Source: Microbacterium yannicii
Lineage (GTDB): Bacteria; Actinomycetota; Actinomycetes; Actinomycetales; Microbacteriaceae
DNA length: 64,000 nt
Assembly (NCBI RefSeq): GCF_024055635.1
Contig: NZ_JAMXMB010000008.1
Coordinates: 208,252-272,251 of the forward strand
Reading direction: 5' to 3'
Positions 45,991 through 53,716 of the stretch are shown piece by piece (the first letter of the stretch is position 1; each line of letters opens with the position of its first letter). Below the pieces are notes generated by a model, which was given only the letters and a program-made list of their open reading frames with translations, did not search any database and was not told the origin of the DNA. Both the position numbers and the translations under genes were made by a program.

Positions 45991-47310
45991 GTGCCCGAAC
46001 ACCCAGACGTCGTCCTCGGCCGGGAGTCCCTCCCGGCCGAGGACGAGCTGCGTCTACCGAAGCCGCCCGGGGTGTTCCGGCAGTTCTGGGCGCGGCATCC
46101 GCTCGGCACCGACATCCTGATCGCGGTCATCGCGCTCCTGATCTCGATCCCGGCCGTCACCGTGCGCTCGGCGCTGCCCGAGCCGGCCGATCCGTGGATG
46201 ATCGGCGCCGGCCTGGCGCTCGTTCTCGTCGGCTGCGTCGCCCTCGTGTGGCGGCGGCGCTGGCCGGTGACGGTCTTCGCGATCTCGCTTCTGCCCGCCC
46301 TGCTGATCGAGCCCGAGCTCGCGGCGACGCTCAGCGGACCGGTGTCGCTGATCGCGATCTACTCGGTCGCGGTCTATCGCGGCGTGCGCGCGTGCTGGAT
46401 CGCGTTCGGCGCCGCGGCGGCGCTGATCGCCCTTCGCACCCTTGCGCTGGTGCTCACCCAGCCGGCGGTCGCCGCTACGCAAATCAACGTCGACGTGTCC
46501 ACTACGGTCGCGCTGCTGCTCGGCGCACTGGTCGGGATCAACGTCGGCAATCGCCGCCGCTACCTCAGCGCCCTCATCGACCGCTCCCGTCAGCTGCTCG
46601 TGGAGCGGGACCAGCAGGCCGCGCTCGCCGCCGCATCCGAGCGTGCCCGCATCGCCCGGGAGATGCACGACATCGTCTCGCACTCGCTCACCGTCATCGT
46701 GGCGCTGTCCGAGGGTGCGAGCGCCACCGCGGATCCGGTGCGCGCGCGGGAGGCGAGCCGGGCGGTGGCGGCGACCGCCCGCGAGGCGCTCTCGGAGATG
46801 CGGATGATGCTCGGTGTGCTCCGCGGCGCCGGCGCCGCGGACGACGCGCCCCTCGGCCCGCTCCTGGACGCGTCTCTCCACGACGTCATCGAGGCGGCGC
46901 GTGCGGCCGGCTTCCCCGCGACGCTGTCGGTCTCCGGCGACCCCGACGTTCCCTCCGCCCACCGGCTCGCGATCCTCCGAGTGGTGCAGGAGGCGATCAC
47001 CAACGCCATGAGGTACTCGCGCGACGGGAGCTTCATCCGCGTGATCACGGAGTATTCGCCGGGCGGCGTGCGCATCGTCGTGGAGAACGACGGTGCGCAC
47101 CCCGAAGCGGAGTCGGCGGGTGCGGGCTGGGGTCTGCGCGGCCTCGAGGAACGGGTCGGCACGCTCGGCGGCACGGTCGTCGCGGGCCTCGCGGCTCCGG
47201 GCCTCTGGCGCCTGACCGCCGAGCTGCCCAGGGATGGCGAGCGGGAGGAAGCTCAGCGTGAGGGAGCCGAGCGCGATGGAGCCGAGGGGAACGGAGACGA
47301 GCATGGCTGA
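45991..47310 (+). CDS. Membrane sensor histidine kinase
   Basis: Sensor kinase of 439 residues. Five or six membrane segments occupy about 40-175, then the phosphoacceptor helix ARIAREMHDIVSHSLTVIVA and the ATPase domain with VQEAITNAMRYS (N box) and GAGWGLRGLEERV (G2 box). The sensing region is short, as in kinases that sense envelope stress or antibiotics together with an ABC exporter. TAGAGT (45979-45984) lies six bases before GTG 45991. That hexamer contains the permease stop codon. The last eight bases overlap the response regulator. Confidence 0.9.
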   Translation: MPEHPDVVLGRESLPAEDELRLPKPPGVFRQFWARHPLGTDILIAVIALLISIPAVTVRSALPEPADPWMIGAGLALVLVGCVALVWRRRWPVTVFAISLLPALLIEPELAATLSGPVSLIAIYSVAVYRGVRACWIAFGAAAALIALRTLALVLTQPAVAATQINVDVSTTVALLLGALVGINVGNRRRYLSALIDRSRQLLVERDQQAALAAASERARIAREMHDIVSHSLTVIVALSEGASATADPVRAREASRAVAATAREALSEMRMMLGVLRGAGAADDAPLGPLLDASLHDVIEAARAAGFPATLSVSGDPDVPSAHRLAILRVVQEAITNAMRYSRDGSFIRVITEYSPGGVRIVVENDGAHPEAESAGAGWGLRGLEERVGTLGGTVVAGLAAPGLWRLTAELPRDGEREEAQREGAERDGAEGNGDEHG

Positions 47311-47995
47311 GCCGACGACGACGGAACCGATCCGGGTGCTGCTGGTGGACGACCAGCAGCTGATCCGCCTCGGGTTCCGGCTCGTGCTCGAGGCAGAGCC
47401 GGACATCGTCGTCGTCGGAGACGCGTCGGACGGCATCGAGGCCGTCTCGGCGGTGGGCGCAGCTCCGCCCGACGTGGTGCTGATGGACGTCAGGATGCCG
47501 CGGATGGACGGCCTGGAGGCCACGCGGCGCATCGTGGCCGAGCATCCCAGCGTCCGCATCGTGGTGCTGACCACGTTCGACCTCGACGAGTACGCCTTCG
47601 CGGCGCTGCGCGCCGGCGCCAGCGGGTTCCTGCTGAAGGATGCGCATCCCCATGAGCTCACCGGCGCGATCCGCGCCGCGCACGGCGGGGACGCGGTGCT
47701 GGCGCCGCGGGTCACGCGCCGCATGCTCGAGATGTTCGGCGATCGGCTTCCGGCGGATGCCGCCGCCGACGCGCGCACGCGCGACCTCACCGAGCGCGAA
47801 CACGAGGTGTTCATCGCGATGGCGCGCGGCCTCACCAACGCCGAGATCGGCGCGGAGCTGTTCGTCAGCGAGTCCACGGTGAAGACCCACGTCGGGCGCG
47901 TGCTCGCGAAGCTCGGCGCGCGGGACCGCGTCCACGCCGTGATCCTGGCTCACCGCCTGGGCGTCGTCCCGCGCGATTCCGGGCGGCCGGGCTGA
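47303..47995 (+). CDS. LuxR-type response regulator
   Basis: NarL-type regulator of 230 residues. Receiver: VLLVDDQQLIRLGFRLVL, phosphoacceptor in VVLMDVRMPRMDGLEA, FLLKDAHPHEL lysine. DNA-binding domain: LTEREHEVFIAMARGLTNAEIGAEL and VKTHVGRVLAKLGARDR. Start ATG 47303 has GGAG six bases upstream and overlaps the kinase end. An in-frame upstream start would add 23 residues. It probably regulates the ABC operon immediately upstream. Confidence 0.92.
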   Translation: MAEPTTTEPIRVLLVDDQQLIRLGFRLVLEAEPDIVVVGDASDGIEAVSAVGAAPPDVVLMDVRMPRMDGLEATRRIVAEHPSVRIVVLTTFDLDEYAFAALRAGASGFLLKDAHPHELTGAIRAAHGGDAVLAPRVTRRMLEMFGDRLPADAAADARTRDLTEREHEVFIAMARGLTNAEIGAELFVSESTVKTHVGRVLAKLGARDRVHAVILAHRLGVVPRDSGRPG

Positions 47996-48086
47996 CGCCG
48001 CGCAGCCGTGGCCCGCGTGACGCGGCGTCCATCTCGCGCTGCACCACTCGGCCGATGCTCGGGCGACGCTCGTTAGGATCGACACG

Positions 48087-49196
48087 ATGCTGCCCTTCGA
48101 CACGACCACGCCGACCGCCGATGCCCCGGACATCACGACGCCCGAGTTCTGGACAGGCGTCGGCTCGTTCTTCGCCGCCGCGGGGTGGAACCTGCTCGCG
48201 GTGGTCAGCATCATCGTGGGCGCGCTGGTCGTCACCTGGATCCTCCGGCTCGTCATCCACCGCGTCGTGAACCGCATCGTCAACGGCGCGAAGAACAAGG
48301 CGAACGTCGACGACACGCAGGCCCTCGAGCGGTCGCCGCTCGCATCCGTGCGGCTCGTGCAGCGCACGCGGACGCTCGGCTCCATCCTCAGCAACATCGT
48401 CAACGTGACGATAGTCATCGTCGCGCTGCTGCTCATCCTCAACGTCCTGGCGCCGACGGCGCTCGGTTCGCTGACCCTCCTCACCGCCGCCATCGGCGCC
48501 GGTCTCGGCTTCGGTGCCCAGAACATCGTCAAGGACGTGCTGAACGGCATCTTCATCGTCGCCGAGGACCAGGTCGGCATCGGCGACGTCGTCGACCTCG
48601 GGCTTGCCACCGGCATCGTCGAGTACGTGAGCGTGCGGGTGACGCACGTCCGCGACGTGAACGGCACCCTCTGGTACGTCCGCAACGGCGAGATCACCCG
48701 CATCGGCAACCTGTCGCAGGGCTGGTCCCGTGTCATCCTCGATCTGTCGGTCGCCACCGACTCCGACATCGACGAGGTGGAGAAGGCGATGCTCGACACC
48801 GCGAAGGCCCTGGCCAAGGACCCGAAGTGGCGCACGCGGATCCTCGAGCAGCCCGAGGTCTGGGGTCTCGAGTCCATCTCGGGCGACGCGCTCGTAATCC
48901 GCCTCGTGATGAAGACCCGCGCCAACGCGAAGGACGACGTCGCGCGCGAATTGCGCATGCGGCTCAAGCACACGATCGACGAGATGGGCATCACCCTTCC
49001 TGCGCTCACCGCGGTGATGCCGACGGGGATCGAAGGCGCGCAGCGCGTCCGGGGCGCGAACCCTCCGAAGACGAAGCCCACTCCCGTCGCGGCCACGCCC
49101 GAACGTCCGGTGTGGAAGCCCAAGCGCCCCACCAAGAAGCCCGCTTCGCCGCCCGCGGGCGAGGAGCCGGGGACGACTCCGGGAGGAACGCCATGA
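48087..49196 (+). CDS. Mechanosensitive ion channel (MscS family)
   Basis: Small-conductance channel of 369 residues. Membrane segments: about 34-58 and 113-135, with the pore helix LGSLTLLTAAIGAGLGFGAQNIVKD's Gly/Ala-rich face. The cytoplasmic beta domain follows at about 150-250. The C-terminal 60 residues are Pro/Lys-rich and disordered (KPTPVAATPERPVWKPK). TAGGAT (48074-48079) lies seven bases from ATG 48087, a leaderless start. The stop overlaps the haemoglobin start (ATGA). The role is release of solutes during hypo-osmotic shock. Confidence 0.92.
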   Translation: MLPFDTTTPTADAPDITTPEFWTGVGSFFAAAGWNLLAVVSIIVGALVVTWILRLVIHRVVNRIVNGAKNKANVDDTQALERSPLASVRLVQRTRTLGSILSNIVNVTIVIVALLLILNVLAPTALGSLTLLTAAIGAGLGFGAQNIVKDVLNGIFIVAEDQVGIGDVVDLGLATGIVEYVSVRVTHVRDVNGTLWYVRNGEITRIGNLSQGWSRVILDLSVATDSDIDEVEKAMLDTAKALAKDPKWRTRILEQPEVWGLESISGDALVIRLVMKTRANAKDDVARELRMRLKHTIDEMGITLPALTAVMPTGIEGAQRVRGANPPKTKPTPVAATPERPVWKPKRPTKKPASPPAGEEPGTTPGGTP

Positions 49197-49729
49197 CCGA
49201 CTCCACGCCTCCCCAGCCGGCTGTCGGCGACGGCGCTGCCGCGGGCGCGTCGGAACCGGCGACGCCGCTCAGCTTCTACGACGAGATCGGCGGGCACGAC
49301 ACCTTCGTGCGCCTCGTCGACGCGTTCTACCGGGGCGTCGCGGACGATGACGTGCTGCGACCCATGTATCCCGAGGAGGACCTCGGGCCCGCGAAGCAGC
49401 GTCTCACCCTCTTCCTCGAGCAGTACTGGGGCGGCCCCACGACCTACAGCCAGGAGCGCGGGCATCCACGCCTCCGCATGCGTCATGCGGCGTTCCATGT
49501 GGATCCGGCCGCGCGCGACCGCTGGCTGGCACACATGCGCATCGCCGTGGACGAGCTCGATCTGCCGCCGCTGCATGAGACGACCCTCTGGGACTACCTG
49601 CAGCGCGCCGCGTACGCGATGGTGAACACCTTCGAGCCCGCAGGCATCGGACCGGCGGCCGGAGCCCGCAGCACGACGGGTCTGCCCGTGACGCCGGCTC
49701 CACCCGCGGATCCCGGCGCCACCGGCTGA
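49193..49729 (+). CDS. Truncated haemoglobin (group II, trHbO-like)
   Basis: Haem protein of 178 residues with a globin core from about 25 to 150. SFYDEIGGHDTFVRLVDAFYRGVADD, PMYPEEDLGPAKQRLTLFLEQYWGGP and RMRHAAFHVDPAARDRWL are the group II pattern, including the proximal His (F8) and a Trp at G8 (RWLAHM). The tail is Pro/Ala-rich. Start ATG 49193 has GGAGGA upstream and overlaps the MscS stop by four bases. The likely role is oxygen or NO chemistry near the membrane. Confidence 0.92.
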   Translation: MTDSTPPQPAVGDGAAAGASEPATPLSFYDEIGGHDTFVRLVDAFYRGVADDDVLRPMYPEEDLGPAKQRLTLFLEQYWGGPTTYSQERGHPRLRMRHAAFHVDPAARDRWLAHMRIAVDELDLPPLHETTLWDYLQRAAYAMVNTFEPAGIGPAAGARSTTGLPVTPAPPADPGATG

Positions 49730-49737
49730 GCCACCGC

Positions 49738-49817
49738 CCCGCACCACTCCCCCCGCACCACTCCCCCCGCACCGCTTCCCAGACCACCGCTTCCCAGACC
49801 ACCGCTTCCCGACAGCT
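49738..49817. repeat. Short tandem repeats upstream of FAD dehydrogenase
   Basis: Two short tandem arrays occur in turn: CCCGCACCACTCCC-type units of 14 bases (two copies and a partial), then ACCGCTTCCCAGACC units of 15 bases (two copies and a partial). The run is pyrimidine-rich and non-coding. Confidence 0.75.
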
Positions 49818-49845
49818 CCACCTCACCGCCGACGAAGGAGTCGAC

Positions 49846-51510
49846 ATGCCCCTCGCCACCCACCAGACCGACATCCTCGTCATCGGATGGGGCCTCGCCG
49901 GTCTCGTCGCCGCGGCGGAAGCCGTGGCCGCCGGCAAGCGGGTCACGATCGTCGACCAGGAGCCGCGGTCCAATCTCGGCGGTCAGGCGTGGTGGTCGTT
50001 CGGCGGGCTGTTCTTCATCGACTCGCCCGAGCAGCGCCGGCTCGGCGTCCGCGATTCCCTCGAGCTGGCACGGCAGGACTGGCTGGGAAATGCCGGCTTC
50101 GATCGCGAGGAGGATCTCTGGCCCCGCCGCTGGGCCGAGGCGTACCTGCAGTTCGCGCACGGGGAGAAGCGCGCGTGGCTGCGGGAGAAGGGCGTCGGCT
50201 TCTTCCCCATCGTCGGCTGGGCAGAGCGCGGCGGATACTCGGCCACCGGCCCCGGCAACTCGGTGCCGCGCTTCCACGTCACCTGGGGCACGGGCCCGGG
50301 AGTGGTCGCCCCGTTCCAGGCGGCCGTCGAGTCGGGCGAGGCCGACGGGCGCGTGACGATCCTGCCCCGGCACCGGGTCACGTCGCTCACCGTCGAGGAC
50401 GGCACCGTCACGGGTGCGGCAGGCGATGTCCTGGCACCGTCGGGCGCGGCACGCGGCGTTGCCAGTTCTCGCGAGGTGGTCGACACGTTCGCGATCCGTG
50501 CCGGCGCCACGATCGTCTCCTCCGGCGGCATCGGCGGCAACCACGAACTCGTGCGCCGGTGGTGGCCCGAGCGCCTGGGCACTCCCCCGGCCACCATGCT
50601 GACCGGTGTCCCCGCGTACGTGGACGGCTCGCTGCAGCCGGTCAGCGAAGCCGCGGGCGCCCGCCTCATCAACGGCGATCGCATGTGGCACTACGTGGAG
50701 GGCATCCAGAACTGGGATCCGGTGTGGCCGGATCACGGCATCCGCATCCTTCCCGGGCCGTCGTCGGTCTGGCTCGATGCGACGGGCAACCGTCTGCCGG
50801 TGCCGCTCTTCCCCGGTTTCGACACCCTCGGCACCCTGGCGCATCTGCGCGCCACCGGCCACGACCACTCGTGGTTCGTGCTGTCGCAGCAGATCATCGA
50901 GAAGGAGTTCACGCTCTCGGGCAGCGAGCAGAACCCCGATCTCACCGGCAAGGACGTGCGCCTGCTCGCCACGTCGCGTCTGGGCAAAGGAGCGTCCGGC
51001 CCCGTGCAGGCGTTCATGGACAGAGGCGCGGACTTCGTCGTGCGCGACACGCTCGACGACCTCATCGCCGGCATGCAGGCCCTGCCGGGCGGCGCGGTGC
51101 TCGACGCCGATCGTGTGCGGTTCGAGGTCGAGGGGCGCGACCGCGAGATGGACAACGACTTCACCAAGGATGCGCAGATCGCGATGCTGCGTTCGGCGCG
51201 ATCCTTCCGCGGCGACCGGCTCATCCGCACCGCCGCACCGCACAAGATCCTCGATCCGAAGTCGGGGCCGCTCATCGCGGTGAAGCTGCATGTGCTCACC
51301 CGCAAGTCCCTCGGCGGCATCGAGACGGACCTGTCGGCCCGCGCACTGGGCGCGAGCGGTGAGCCCGTACCCGGCCTGTACGCCGCCGGTGAGGCGAGCG
51401 GCTTCGGCGGCGGCGGGGTGCACGGCTACCGCGCGCTGGAGGGCACCTTCCTGGGCGGATGCCTGTTCTCGGGCCGGGTGGCCGGCCGCGCCGCGGCGGC
51501 GGCCCTGTGA
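49846..51510 (+). CDS. FAD-binding dehydrogenase (KstD/fumarate reductase-like)
   Basis: Flavoprotein of 554 residues. The dinucleotide-binding motif is ILVIGWGLAGLVAAAEA at about 9-26, then the acidic ribose-binding EP and SNLGGQAWWSFGGLFF. Near the C terminus AAGEASGFGGGGVHGYRALEG is the FAD closing motif of the family. No haem or Fe-S domain is present. The substrate is unknown; relatives oxidise steroids or reduce fumarate. AAGGAG lies six bases before ATG 49846. Confidence 0.9.
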   Translation: MPLATHQTDILVIGWGLAGLVAAAEAVAAGKRVTIVDQEPRSNLGGQAWWSFGGLFFIDSPEQRRLGVRDSLELARQDWLGNAGFDREEDLWPRRWAEAYLQFAHGEKRAWLREKGVGFFPIVGWAERGGYSATGPGNSVPRFHVTWGTGPGVVAPFQAAVESGEADGRVTILPRHRVTSLTVEDGTVTGAAGDVLAPSGAARGVASSREVVDTFAIRAGATIVSSGGIGGNHELVRRWWPERLGTPPATMLTGVPAYVDGSLQPVSEAAGARLINGDRMWHYVEGIQNWDPVWPDHGIRILPGPSSVWLDATGNRLPVPLFPGFDTLGTLAHLRATGHDHSWFVLSQQIIEKEFTLSGSEQNPDLTGKDVRLLATSRLGKGASGPVQAFMDRGADFVVRDTLDDLIAGMQALPGGAVLDADRVRFEVEGRDREMDNDFTKDAQIAMLRSARSFRGDRLIRTAAPHKILDPKSGPLIAVKLHVLTRKSLGGIETDLSARALGASGEPVPGLYAAGEASGFGGGGVHGYRALEGTFLGGCLFSGRVAGRAAAAAL

Positions 51511-51537
51511 CGGCGACCCGCCGGCAGCGCGTGCGTC

Positions 51538-52215
51538 TCAGCCCGCGGCTGGACCGGTGCGGCGCACTGCCGTGAGGCCGGTCGCCACCGGCCCGCGCAC
51601 CAGCACATGCCCGCGGGTCAGGCTGATGCGCGTCCACGGCCCGATCGCGAAGACCCTCGCGGTCTCGCTGCCGCTGATGAACCCGAGGCTCAGCGCCGCG
51701 TAGGCGACGCCGAGCGGCAGCCCGCCCAGATCATCGGAGGGTGCGCCCCACACCGCGGCGCGCACCGTCCGCACGACGTCCTCGCCCGCATCCGTCGGGA
51801 CGGTCTCGCCCACGCGGACGATGCCCGCCTGCGCCTGCGCAGCGAGGGTGGACGCATCGATCCCCGGGCGAGCGTCCCAGCCGCTCCGGGGCGGGGTGAT
51901 TCCGGCCCAGGCCGGTGACAGCGCCGTCTCGGGCAGCTCGAGCGCGCGCGGGTCGTCCGTGACGGCGCGCAGGGCGGATGCGTCGACCACCAGGTCGCAC
52001 TCCAGCTCGGGATCGGCGGCGAGGGTGCGCAGGGCCAGGACAGTCGGGGTCGGGTCGCCGAATCCGCGCGGAGCGAGCGGTGCTGCGGTCATGACGAGCA
52101 CACCGCGGTCTGCCCGCAGCCGCACCCCCTCGACCGTGACGCGCGCGGCCCGTCCGGCGAAGGTCAGGGCGTCGGCGGCGGAATCGGGATCGGCGAGCAA
52201 CAGGCGCTGGGACAT
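51538..52215 (-). CDS. Conserved-looking hypothetical protein
   Basis: Protein of 225 residues, alpha/beta in character, without signal peptide or membrane segment. It opens MSQRLLLADPDSAADALTFAGRAARV. The centre has a Pro-rich TPPRSGWDARPGIDASTLAAQAQAG and then VVRTVRAAVWGAPSDDLGG, the end TGLTAVRRTGPAAG. I do not recognise the family. It is divergent from tesB, with 58 bases between starts. AGGGGG two bases before ATG 52215 may serve as a ribosome site, or TAGCTT eight bases upstream may mark a leaderless start. Confidence 0.7.
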   Translation of the reverse strand: MSQRLLLADPDSAADALTFAGRAARVTVEGVRLRADRGVLVMTAAPLAPRGFGDPTPTVLALRTLAADPELECDLVVDASALRAVTDDPRALELPETALSPAWAGITPPRSGWDARPGIDASTLAAQAQAGIVRVGETVPTDAGEDVVRTVRAAVWGAPSDDLGGLPLGVAYAALSLGFISGSETARVFAIGPWTRISLTRGHVLVRGPVATGLTAVRRTGPAAG

Positions 52216-52273
52216 CGCCCCCTAAGCTACCAAGCGGACCTGCGGGCGGCCGCCGCCCCGGAGAGGAGTACCC

Positions 52274-53188
52274 GTGGATGCGGAGTCGAACGCCGGGGTG
52301 GCGCCCGAGGCCGATCCGGTCGCGTCGATGCTGTCGGTGATCGATCTCAGCGCATCGGATGCGCGTACCACGGAGGACATCTTCACCGGGGCTTCACAGT
52401 CGATGCCGCTCGGCAGGGTCTACGGCGGCCAGGTGCTCGCGCAGTCGATCGTCGCGGCGTCGCGGACCATCCCCGGCGAGCGGACCGTGCACTCCATGCA
52501 CGGCTACTTCCTCCGACCTGGAGACTCGGCGAAGGGCATCACGTTCTCGGTCGATCGCATCCACGACGGGCGGTCCTTCTCCACGCGGCGCACGCAGGCG
52601 TACCAGGAGGGCGTGCCGATCTTCTCGATGATCGCGTCGTTCCAGGACGAAGATCCCGGTCTGGAGCATCAGGAGGCGATGCCCGAAGACGTGCCCGCGC
52701 CCGACGATCTCCCCGACGTCGAGTCGCACCTCCAGGGTCTGCACCCGATGTCGAAGCGCCTGTTCACCGACCGGCCGGTCGATCTGCGGCACGTCCCGTC
52801 ACCCATCTACGTGGCAGCGGATCCCGCGCGCTCCCCCCGGCAGGCGGTCTGGATGCGTGTGCGGCGTCCGATCCCCGACGACCCGGCGATCCATCGCGCA
52901 GCGCTGGCCTACCTCAGCGATCTGACCATCCAGGAGTCCATCCTGCGCGCGCACGGCGTCTCGTGGGCCACTCCTGGACTCAAGGTGGCCAGCCTGGATC
53001 ATGCGATGTGGTGGCATCGCTTCGGGCGGGTCGACGAATGGATGCTGTATGTCCAGGAGTCGCCGAGCGCCCGAGGCGGCCGTGGCCTGGCGACCGGACG
53101 CATCTATGCCGCGGACGGCACGCTGCTCGCCAGTGTCGCGCAGGAGATCATGGTGCGCGTCCCCGACGCCGACGAGCGCCGGGACTGA
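52274..53188 (+). CDS. tesB: Acyl-CoA thioesterase II
   Basis: Double hotdog thioesterase of 304 residues that releases fatty acids from CoA. Conserved points: SMPLGRVYGGQVLAQSIVAAS, HSMHGYFLRPGD, RRTQAYQEGVPIFSM, and the catalytic Asp in VASLDHAMWWHRF. The start is GTG 52274 with GGAGAGGAG upstream. It converges with the YbgC-like thioesterase three bases apart. Confidence 0.94.
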   Translation: MDAESNAGVAPEADPVASMLSVIDLSASDARTTEDIFTGASQSMPLGRVYGGQVLAQSIVAASRTIPGERTVHSMHGYFLRPGDSAKGITFSVDRIHDGRSFSTRRTQAYQEGVPIFSMIASFQDEDPGLEHQEAMPEDVPAPDDLPDVESHLQGLHPMSKRLFTDRPVDLRHVPSPIYVAADPARSPRQAVWMRVRRPIPDDPAIHRAALAYLSDLTIQESILRAHGVSWATPGLKVASLDHAMWWHRFGRVDEWMLYVQESPSARGGRGLATGRIYAADGTLLASVAQEIMVRVPDADERRD

Positions 53189-53191
53189 GTC

Positions 53192-53716
53192 TCAGCGACG
53201 CTTCGCGTACACGATGGGCTCGCCGACGAACGGTGCCCAAGCGGTCCGCTCGGCGGCACCCCATCGCGTCGGGCGACCGCTGGCGGTGTCGACCAGGACG
53301 ACGACCGCGGAGGCCCGCGCGTACAGGACCTGGGCGTCATTCCCCTCGGGACTGAACACCTCGTAGCAGACCTCCACGCTCGAGCCGCCGATGCGGCCGA
53401 CCCAGAGCTGCACGTCCAGCGGCTTCTGCCCGTAGGGCACCGGCCGCAGGTACTCGATCTCCTGCCGCGCGACGAGCGTGGCGCGCGAGCCGCCGCCCTC
53501 GAGGACGGACATGTCGAAGACCGCGGTGGCCGCTGCATCCGTCCCGTCCTCGGGGCGCCAGAAGGCGCGCAGGCGCGCCTCCTCGAGCAGTTTGAGCATC
53601 GAGGTGTTGTTGACGTGCCCGAGCGCGTCGAGGTCGCCCCAGCGCAGGTGGATGGGCACGTGCAGGCGACGGCCGCGCGGAGCGGCCGTGGCTGCGGTGT
53701 CGCCGCTGTCAGTCAC
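53192..53716 (-). CDS. 4HBT-type acyl-CoA thioesterase (YbgC/FcbC-like)
   Basis: Single hotdog protein of 174 residues. The catalytic motif LRWGDLDALGHVNNTSMLKLLEEAR has the Asp and the HVNN of the 4HBT family, and QEIEYLRPVPYGQKPL is the following strand pair. Start GTG 53716 overlaps the last eight bases of ettA, so the two are one transcript. Substrate unknown. Confidence 0.9.
   Translation of the reverse strand: MTDSGDTAATAAPRGRRLHVPIHLRWGDLDALGHVNNTSMLKLLEEARLRAFWRPEDGTDAAATAVFDMSVLEGGGSRATLVARQEIEYLRPVPYGQKPLDVQLWVGRIGGSSVEVCYEVFSPEGNDAQVLYARASAVVVLVDTASGRPTRWGAAERTAWAPFVGEPIVYAKRR

Noticed and set aside
47045..49747. Long minus-strand open frame over the response regulator, MscS and haemoglobin genes
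   Set aside because: It crosses three well-supported genes and an intergenic gap; composition is typical of high-GC shadow frames.
49738..49817. Tandem repeats considered as a CRISPR array
   Set aside because: Units are 14-15 bases with no spacers and no cas genes nearby.
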